A stretch of DNA of 64,000 nt from the NCBI RefSeq assembly GCF_003226895.2, contig NZ_PNJG02000001.1:930001-994000 (forward strand), given 5' to 3'. Below are positions 62,022 to 64,000 of this stretch, one piece after another (position 1 is the first letter of the stretch; the number at the start of each line of letters is the position of its first letter). The DNA is from Kocuria tytonis. Its GTDB lineage: Bacteria > Actinomycetota > Actinomycetes > Actinomycetales > Micrococcaceae. The translations under genes were made by a program, and so were the position numbers. The notes under the pieces were generated by a model, which was not told the DNA's origin, did not search any database, and was given only the letters and a program-made list of their open reading frames with translations.

Positions 62022-63104
62022 TCAGCGGGAGGGCTTGGTGCCGCGGCCGCCCAGGCCGCGGGAGGAATCGCCGTCCTTCGCGAGCTTGGCCCGCAGCTCC
62101 TTGGGCAGCGAGAACAGGATGTCCTCCTCGGCCGTGACCACTTCCTCCACGGCGCCGTAGCCGTACTCGGCCAGCAGGTCGAGCACCTGCTGCACGAGCA
62201 CCTCGGGCACGGACGCGCCGGAGGTCACACCCACGGTGGCAGCGCCCTCGAACCAGGACTCGTCCACCTGGTTGGCGAAGTCCACGCGCTCGGCGCGGGG
62301 TGCGCCGTACTCCAGCGCCACCTCCTTCAACCGCACGGAGTTCGACGAGTTCGCGGAACCCACCACGATCACCAGATCCGCCTGGGGCGCGATCTCCTTG
62401 ATGGCGGCCTGGCGGTTGGACGTGGCGTAGCAGATGTCGTCGCTGGGGGGATCGATCATGTTCGGGAACTTGGCGCGCAGCCTGTTCACCGTCTCCATGG
62501 TCTCGTCCACGCTCAGGGTGGTCTGCGAGAGCCACACCACCTTGTCGGGATCGTGCACCTCCAGGGTGTCCACGTCCTCGGGGGAGTTCACGACCTGGAT
62601 GTGCTCGGGCGCCTCCCCGAACGTTCCCTCCACCTCTTCGTGGCCCACGTGGCCGATCAGGAGGATCTCGTAGTCGTTCTTCGCGAACCGCACGGCCTCG
62701 CGGTGCACCTTGGTGACCAGCGGGCAGGTGGCGTCGATGGTGTTCAGGTGGCGGTCCTGCGCCGACTGCACCACGGCCGGTGACACCCCGTGGGCGGAGA
62801 ACACGAGCAGGGAACCCTCGGGCACCTCGTCCGTCTCCTCCACGAAGACCGCGCCGCGCTCCTCGAGGGTCTGCACCACGTGCTTGTTGTGCACGATCTC
62901 CTTGCGGACGTACACGGGCGCTCCGTAGTGCTCCAGGGCCTTCTCCACAGCGATCACGGCCCGGTCCACACCCGCGCAGTAGCCGCGCGGAGCGGCCAGC
63001 AGCACCTTGCGCTCCCCGGTGACCGGGGCGGCGGCCGCGATCTCCTCCGGGGTGCGGCGCACCCGGGGGACGGTGGGCATGGACAGATCAACCACGGTGG
63101 ACAT
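62022..63104 (-). CDS. ispH: 4-hydroxy-3-methylbut-2-enyl diphosphate reductase IspH
   Basis: 360-residue Fe-S enzyme of the last MEP-pathway step, producing IPP and DMAPP. The three cluster cysteines are in [22 protein letters not shown] and [21 protein letters not shown] and TSGASVPE bind substrate. ATG 63104 has GGAGG only two bases away; ATG 63113 is an alternative. Either start overlaps the 3' end of the upstream membrane-protein gene, suggesting coupling. Confidence 0.93.
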   Translation of the reverse strand: MSTVVDLSMPTVPRVRRTPEEIAAAAPVTGERKVLLAAPRGYCAGVDRAVIAVEKALEHYGAPVYVRKEIVHNKHVVQTLEERGAVFVEETDEVPEGSLLVFSAHGVSPAVVQSAQDRHLNTIDATCPLVTKVHREAVRFAKNDYEILLIGHVGHEEVEGTFGEAPEHIQVVNSPEDVDTLEVHDPDKVVWLSQTTLSVDETMETVNRLRAKFPNMIDPPSDDICYATSNRQAAIKEIAPQADLVIVVGSANSSNSVRLKEVALEYGAPRAERVDFANQVDESWFEGAATVGVTSGASVPEVLVQQVLDLLAEYGYGAVEEVVTAEEDILFSLPKELRAKLAKDGDSSRGLGGRGTKPSR

Positions 63105-64000
63105 GTCCTCCATCGTAGGTGACCGCTCGGACACGCACCACGGCGCCGATCACACCCGCGAGCGCCACCACCGCGGCCCAGATCATGCCCGTGACGGTGC
63201 GCCCCACGAAGGACTCCCGCAGCACGGACACCACCCGCTCCGCCACCAGGTGCGCCACGGGATCCACGGCGGAGGCATCCACCACGGTCTGCGCGGAGCT
63301 CACCACCACGGCCAGCAGCACGCCCGCGCAGAGCACCCCCGCGAGACCGGTGCCCGCGAGCGCGAGCCAGCGCCGCGGCGTCGTCGTGACCGCCAGGAGC
63401 ACCAGCGCGGCCACGAGCCACGGCAGCACGTAGCGCCACTGGGCGAGCCACACGAGCGCGTCCACGACGCCGCCCGAGTGCACCCCGGGCACGGTCACCG
63501 TGAGATCCTGCCGCGCGATGTCCGGGGAGACGCCCACGGTGTCCCGGACCTGCTGGTCCACGGCCGAGCCGAGGGCGGTCACGTCCACCACGAGCTCGTC
63601 GGGGGCGTGTCCGGCCGCGGTGGTGAGGGGGATGTTCGCGTCGTGGGTGTCGTTGAGGATTCTGATCCACGCACTCTGGCGCTCGGGCGCGGTCAGCCAG
63701 GACGTGGCGCCGTCGATCGCGGAGCGCCGGACCCGTTCCAGGGCGTCGTCCACGGGACCGATGCCCGTGTGCACGTCCTCCAGCGCACCGAACGTGGCCC
63801 GGTCCAGCATGGTCTGCACCAGCTCCTCCTGGAACGCGGGGTCGATGACCACGGACGCCGCGGTGTCCTGGAAGCCGGAGGGCGAGAGGATGTGGTCCTG
63901 CATCCAGGACAGCCCCAGCCACAGCGCGAACCCGGCGCCGGCCAGGATCGCGCACAGCGCGGCGGCGACGGTGCGGAGGACGGTCGCGGGGCGAGGGGAC
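63088..64000 (-). CDS. Membrane protein, unknown function (partial, N-terminus outside window)
   Basis: At least 303 residues, open to the right edge. An N-terminal helix ([23 protein letters not shown]) leads to an extracytoplasmic region of about 140 residues ([45 protein letters not shown]), then two or three helices near the C-terminus. The topology resembles other actinobacterial membrane proteins with one sensor-like outer loop, but I recognise no named family. It overlaps ispH by 17 bases. Confidence 0.65.
   Translation of the reverse strand, partial: SPRPATVLRTVAAALCAILAGAGFALWLGLSWMQDHILSPSGFQDTAASVVIDPAFQEELVQTMLDRATFGALEDVHTGIGPVDDALERVRRSAIDGATSWLTAPERQSAWIRILNDTHDANIPLTTAAGHAPDELVVDVTALGSAVDQQVRDTVGVSPDIARQDLTVTVPGVHSGGVVDALVWLAQWRYVLPWLVAALVLLAVTTTPRRWLALAGTGLAGVLCAGVLLAVVVSSAQTVVDASAVDPVAHLVAERVVSVLRESFVGRTVTGMIWAAVVALAGVIGAVVRVRAVTYDGGHVHRG

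Noticed and set aside
1-64000. CRISPR array or prophage
   Set aside because: No regularly spaced repeats and no phage structural, integrase or lysis genes were seen.

Overview
The window is high-GC DNA from a Gram-positive actinobacterium. The evidence is the strong GC bias at third codon positions, many GTG starts, ATGA/GTGA gene overlaps, an LppP/LprE lipoprotein, GAP-family and DUF2231/DUF3072 proteins, and a fused cytochrome-b sdhCAB operon. A member of the Micrococcaceae, perhaps Kocuria-like, would fit, but that placement is inference from gene content.

Layout. 1-7.7 kb: ordinary housekeeping and accessory genes (TRIC channel, MFS exporter behind three evenly spaced palindromes, GNAT, esterases, Mug glycosylase, RhtA-like exporter). 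7.8-18.0 kb: a complete selenocysteine module. selB-selA and tRNA-Sec lie on the minus strand, selD on the plus strand, and convergent to selD is a three-gene formate dehydrogenase operon (fdhA-fdhB-nrfD). Its large subunit is read through an in-frame UGA followed by a textbook bacterial SECIS hairpin. 18-37 kb: isolated murE, two tandem LppP/LprE lipoprotein genes (the second frameshifted), nitroreductase, a type III polyketide synthase with its methyltransferase, a GDPD-lamin-tail phosphodiesterase, a divergent TetR/GAP pair with duplicated operators, a DUF2087-MFS-amidohydrolase operon, and an XRE/cupin-B3/4-EamA operon. 36-39 kb: a scarred stretch with an orphan HipB, a HipA stump, an L-lactate permease fragment, and a thiC under a TPP riboswitch whose ORF lacks three internal blocks of the family. 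40.7-45.7 kb: sdhCAB and a DASS carboxylate transporter.

45.9-55.7 kb is an accessory island: YefM-YoeB and HigBA toxin-antitoxin pairs, a broken DUF4143 ATPase, a complete ISL3-family element without target duplication, a frameshifted antitoxin-like gene, and a defence pair. The pair is a single-chain restriction-modification enzyme (PD-(D/E)XK plus N6-adenine methylase, split by a homopolymer frameshift) and an AAA_13 ATPase carrying an R-E-H triad like the PrrC/RloC anticodon nucleases, preceded by a short leader-like ORF. 55.7-64 kb returns to core genes: ychF, an ABC exporter with a NarL-type two-component system, rmuC, ispH and a partial membrane protein.

Functional links. The sel genes serve the formate dehydrogenase, the only selenoprotein seen here. 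Formate oxidation by FdhAB and succinate oxidation by SdhCAB would both feed the quinone pool. The DASS carrier next to sdh probably imports dicarboxylates. Several broken genes differ from an intact reading by one base in a run of five or six identical bases, so sequencing error, phase variation and real decay must be separated before any is called dead.
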